Part shown: positions 6,255 to 8,488 of the stretch, in pieces
Numbering within the stretch: position 1 is the first letter of the stretch
How the letters are laid out: every line of letters begins with the position of its first letter
NCBI GenBank assembly: GCA_030427765.1
Contig: JAUICS010000041.1
Coordinates: 1-8,488, forward strand
Direction of reading: 5' to 3'
DNA: 8,488 bases
Source of the DNA: Alphaproteobacteria bacterium
GTDB taxonomy: Bacteria > Pseudomonadota > Alphaproteobacteria > Micavibrionales > Micavibrionaceae
Translations under genes and position numbers: made by a program
The notes under the pieces: generated by a model
Told to the model about the DNA's origin: nothing
The model's database searches: none
Seen by the model: only the letters and a program-made list of their open reading frames with translations

Positions 6255-6947
6255 TTACTTTACGAAAAACCATTTTTTGAGGAATTGCTCTAGCAGATCA
6301 GGATAATGCTGATAATTTTGCAGGCATATACCCATAGCATTGTTGTAGGGTCGTGGATGGGCTGTCCATGTTGGGCATACTTCAATATTTTTACGATATG
6401 CCATTAATAACAATATTAACCGCGCCATGTGGCCGTTTCCGTCAAGGTATGGGTGGATGATGTTGAAATCACCGAATATGCGTGTGCAGCGCATGAAATA
6501 GGTGTTTATATCGTAATTATCAATACATGTTTTTTCAATATAACCTGCAAGCATTCGCATTTGTTCCAAAACAATATGAGGAGGGGATGTGGGGTTTTTA
6601 TCCTTTAACCCTGGCATGTTTTTATAAAATACAGCTGATTTTCTGTCTTCTAAAACGCTTCTGGGTGTTCCTCTGTATGTTCCAGCATAGGTTTCAAATC
6701 GACTTGGCGTAAATTTTTTGAATAACCTTTTATGTGTATGACGTGTATCTGTTAGAAAACTGATTTGTGTTTCGTTATTACTTTTTTTCAGTTCAGTAAT
6801 TATTTTCGCAGTTTCGTCGGTTAAAAAGGCACTTGATGAGGTTATATCCTTAATGTTCCATGGTGGGGGGGCGGTGTCTTCTTGAAGTGTTTTTTTGCTT
6901 GGCATGTCTGTACTCATTCGTTGAATTACCAATATACATTTTTGCAT
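6255..6947 (-). CDS. Fic-domain protein with variant core motif
   Basis: Fic enzymes usually transfer AMP or another nucleotide-derived group to target hydroxyls. The 230-residue product carries HPYLDGNGHMAR at residues 165-176, matching HPFx(D/E)GNGRxxR with Y for F and H for the first R. Catalytic H165, acidic D169, the GNG anion loop and final R176 are kept. The preceding helix (NTYFMRCTRIFGDFNIIH) and the ETYAGTYRGTPR segment (85-96), a likely flap, fit the Fic fold. No obvious (S/T)xxxE(G/N) inhibitory motif and no small antitoxin partner is visible. The start is uncertain: M1 (6947) has no ribosome site and coincides with the predicted transcription start, so M11 (6917) is also possible. 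A C7 run encodes residues 26-28. The gene is AT-rich and converges on the TSUP gene. It may be a regulator, an effector or a solitary toxin-like enzyme. Confidence 0.88.
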   Translation of the reverse strand: MQKCILVIQRMSTDMPSKKTLQEDTAPPPWNIKDITSSSAFLTDETAKIITELKKSNNETQISFLTDTRHTHKRLFKKFTPSRFETYAGTYRGTPRSVLEDRKSAVFYKNMPGLKDKNPTSPPHIVLEQMRMLAGYIEKTCIDNYDINTYFMRCTRIFGDFNIIHPYLDGNGHMARLILLLMAYRKNIEVCPTWTAHPRPYNNAMGICLQNYQHYPDLLEQFLKKWFFVK

Positions 6948-6952
6948 AAAAT

Positions 6953-6983
6953 TTTATAACCCTAGAATAGGTGTCTCTTTCAA
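6953..6983 (-). promoter_or_regulatory. Candidate promoter for the fic gene
   Basis: On the minus strand TTGAAA (6978-6983) precedes TTATAA (6954-6959) with an 18-bp spacer, or TATAAA (6953-6958) with 19 bp. Transcription would start near 6946-6947, at the first in-frame ATG. Initiation would then be leaderless, or at M11 (6917). CTAGGGTTATA (6955-6965), shared with the rhodanese leader, overlaps the -10 and would be well placed for a repressor. Confidence 0.4.
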
Positions 6984-7041
6984 ACATTTTTCACGATTTT
7001 GAGTTTTTACTGACCTAAGGTTTAATTATTTATTTGAGTTA

Positions 7042-7067
7042 TGCAAATAGTAATTTGCAAAATGCAA
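7042..7067. repeat. Overlapping TGCA-containing dyads in the fic-RTX spacer
   Basis: TGCAAATAGTAATTTGCA (7042-7059) is a perfect 7-bp dyad with a 4-bp centre. It overlaps TTGCAAAATGCAA (7055-7067), a 5-bp dyad with a 3-bp centre. The spacing is typical of dimeric regulator operators. The 230-bp AT-rich spacer holds no gene that I can support, and it separates two divergently transcribed genes. Confidence 0.4.
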
Positions 7068-7144
7068 GAATGTTTTCATATTATGTTAATAAGTGTTGGG
7101 TAATATTATCATAGTAAGTGCGGTTATTGTCGCAAAAAGCAATT

Positions 7145-7168
7145 AAGATGTTTGGGAAGATGTTTGGG
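7145..7168 (+). repeat. 12-bp tandem direct repeat just before the RTX start
   Basis: AAGATGTTTGGG occurs twice with no gap (7145-7156 and 7157-7168), 9 bp before the RTX ATG. It occupies the region where the ribosome-binding site is expected and offers only a weak GGG instead of a purine-rich site. In the RTX frame it encodes a tiny reading frame that ends at TAA (7169-7171), so it does not extend the protein. Confidence 0.7.
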
Positions 7169-7177
7169 TAAATTTAT

Positions 7178-8470
7178 ATGAGCATATTCGAATATACTAT
7201 ATACGGCGGAAATACTTCAGGTGATTCAGGTGACACAGGCGGCGATAGTGGCGGTGATACAGGTAGCGATAATACCAGCCAAACCCTTTACGGCAATATA
7301 TATAATAATACGCTTACGGGTAATGACGTAATATCTACTATTCACGCCGGTGCGGGACATGACACGGTTTACGGCGGAGGAGGAAATGATGTCCTGAACG
7401 GTGATGCTGGGGATGATGTTTTGTATGGGCAAGATGACGATGATGAAATTAATGGCGGCGCGGATAATGACATTTTAAACGGCGATGCCGGAGATGATAC
7501 GCTGAATGGCGATGCCGGGGATGATCATTTGCTAGGCGGTTCAGGCAACGACATACTTGATGGTGGTGACGGTTCTGATCAAATTGACGGTGGAACAGGT
7601 ATTGATACGGTTTCTTATCTGGCCTCTTTAGAAGGAGTATCCATAAAATTGTTTGCGAATGTGGCCAATATTGGCGACGACGTTGATGTGATTACAGATG
7701 TTGAAAATGTGACTGCCACAGATTATGACGATAACATTAAAGCCAATGAAGATGATAATACGATTGATCTTCATGACGGCAATGACAAAGCTTATGGCTA
7801 TGAAGGGGACGACATTATTAACGGCGGCCAAGGCGATGATAAACTGTATGGTTTTGAAGATGATGATACACTTAATGGCGATGACGGTAATGATAAACTA
7901 TATGGTCATGCTGGTGATGATACTTTGAATGGAGGCAACGGTAATGACAAGTTATATGGTTATGAAGACGATGACGAGCTAAACGGTGACGATGGTAATG
8001 ATAAACTATATGGTCATGCTGGTGATGATACTTTGAATGGAGGCAACGGTAATGACAAGTTATATGGTTATGAAGACGATGACGAGCTAAACGGCGGCGA
8101 CGGAAATGATAAAATGTACGGGCATGAAGGTAGCGATACATTAGATGGTGGTTTGGGGGCAGATAAACTATATGGTGGGGAAGGGGCCGATATATTCCTT
8201 TTATCAGTCTTGGATGAGCATGTCGATAGTGCACAAGATTTTGAAGAGGGTGTAGATTTTATCGATATTTCAAATGTTCTTTCGGGCTTTGATGAAAACA
8301 ATCTTGATGAATTTGTTATGATTGTAAACAAATCATCGAAATCAACAGTATTCATCGATAATGATGGAGGCGGAGATAATTTTGCTGCGGCATTGGTTCT
8401 TAAAGGTGGCGGTTTAACAGATGGAACAACGGCACAAGATATCTATGACAATGGAACGTTAATTATCTAA
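7178..8470 (+). CDS. RTX calcium-binding repeat protein with type I secretion signal
   Basis: The 430-residue, strongly acidic, cysteine-free protein is almost wholly repeats. Residues 10-33 are a Gly/Ser/Asp/Thr linker. Residues about 59-141 form a first block of GGxGxDxL nonapeptides. Residues 142-185 (DTVSYLASLEGVSIKL...DVENVTATDYDDNI) are the spacer often found between RTX blocks. Residues about 186-340 form a second block. The last 90 residues (ADIFLLSVLDEHVDSAQDFEEGVDFIDIS... DIYDNGTLII) match the C-terminal target domain of type I secreted RTX proteins. It should leave the cell unfolded and fold with calcium outside. No enzyme or adhesin domain is visible and no type I exporter lies in the window. 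The start at 7178 is bounded by an in-frame stop nine bases upstream; the ribosome site is weak. Confidence 0.93.
   Translation: MSIFEYTIYGGNTSGDSGDTGGDSGGDTGSDNTSQTLYGNIYNNTLTGNDVISTIHAGAGHDTVYGGGGNDVLNGDAGDDVLYGQDDDDEINGGADNDILNGDAGDDTLNGDAGDDHLLGGSGNDILDGGDGSDQIDGGTGIDTVSYLASLEGVSIKLFANVANIGDDVDVITDVENVTATDYDDNIKANEDDNTIDLHDGNDKAYGYEGDDIINGGQGDDKLYGFEDDDTLNGDDGNDKLYGHAGDDTLNGGNGNDKLYGYEDDDELNGDDGNDKLYGHAGDDTLNGGNGNDKLYGYEDDDELNGGDGNDKMYGHEGSDTLDGGLGADKLYGGEGADIFLLSVLDEHVDSAQDFEEGVDFIDISNVLSGFDENNLDEFVMIVNKSSKSTVFIDNDGGGDNFAAALVLKGGGLTDGTTAQDIYDNGTLII
7886..8094 (+). repeat. Exact 101-bp tandem duplication within the RTX gene
   Basis: Bases 7886-7986 and 7994-8094 are identical over 101 bp at a period of 108 bp (36 residues, four RTX nonapeptides). 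The flanking 7-bp remainders differ at three or four positions. The unit contains two 54-bp subrepeats that differ from each other, so the exact copy arose by a later duplication or conversion of the larger unit. The reading frame is kept. Confidence 0.95.
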
Positions 8471-8488
8471 TATATTAATACTGAGAAT

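Noticed and set aside
7021..7110. TTAA strings as CtrA sites upstream of the RTX gene
   Set aside because: No pair has the 7-bp spacing needed; the region is simply AT-rich.
7370..8170. Regular repeats considered as a CRISPR array
   Set aside because: The repeats are in-frame RTX nonapeptides with 27- and 54-bp periods and no unique spacers.
7872..8234. Minus-strand open frame rich in His, Arg and Tyr opposite the RTX repeats
   Set aside because: Its repetitive composition is a by-product of the RTX codon pattern on the other strand.

Overview
The window looks like chromosomal DNA of a free-living, motile Gram-negative bacterium. The evidence is a Sec-exported periplasmic rhodanese, a two-transmembrane chemoreceptor and an RTX protein with a C-terminal type I secretion signal. 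The layout of the chemoreceptor linker and signalling helix ([14 protein letters not shown] followed by [14 protein letters not shown]) and the ABC ATPase N-terminus suggest an alphaproteobacterium of fairly low GC. That placement rests on family resemblance only and is moderately confident.

Left part (1-2610). The N-terminus of a leftward ABC transporter ATPase runs off the left edge. A divergent promoter region follows, then a complete four-gene operon for preQ1, the deazapurine precursor of queuosine: queC, queD, queE, queF. The genes are translationally coupled (TAATG overlap, ATGA overlap, 1-nt gap). The leader immediately before queC holds a strong candidate preQ1-I riboswitch (320-362) whose 3' end is the queC Shine-Dalgarno sequence. 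The product of the last enzyme would therefore repress translation of the first gene and, by coupling, probably the rest.

Middle part (2611-6239). Three rightward genes follow. They encode a periplasmic single-domain rhodanese with a cysteine-rich active-site loop, a 648-residue methyl-accepting chemotaxis protein, and, after a 258-bp gap, a short TauE/SafE (TSUP) membrane permease. Rhodanese and TSUP both belong to families that handle sulfur oxyanions, so a sulfur-sensing and transport neighbourhood around the chemoreceptor is a reasonable but unproven reading.

Right part (6240-8488). This part is more AT-rich and looks accessory. A Fic-domain protein on the minus strand converges on the TSUP gene. 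It has an altered core motif (HPYLDGNGHMAR) and a run of seven C near its 5' end. A 230-bp AT-rich spacer with short dyads and a 12-bp tandem repeat separates it from an RTX protein made almost wholly of calcium-binding repeats. That gene contains an exact 101-bp tandem duplication, evidence of recent repeat expansion.

I did not find a clearly new multi-gene system. The observations most worth following are the queC riboswitch, the rhodanese/chemoreceptor/TSUP grouping, the variant Fic protein and the recently expanded RTX gene. No rRNA, tRNA, CRISPR array, insertion sequence or convincing intrinsic terminator was seen.
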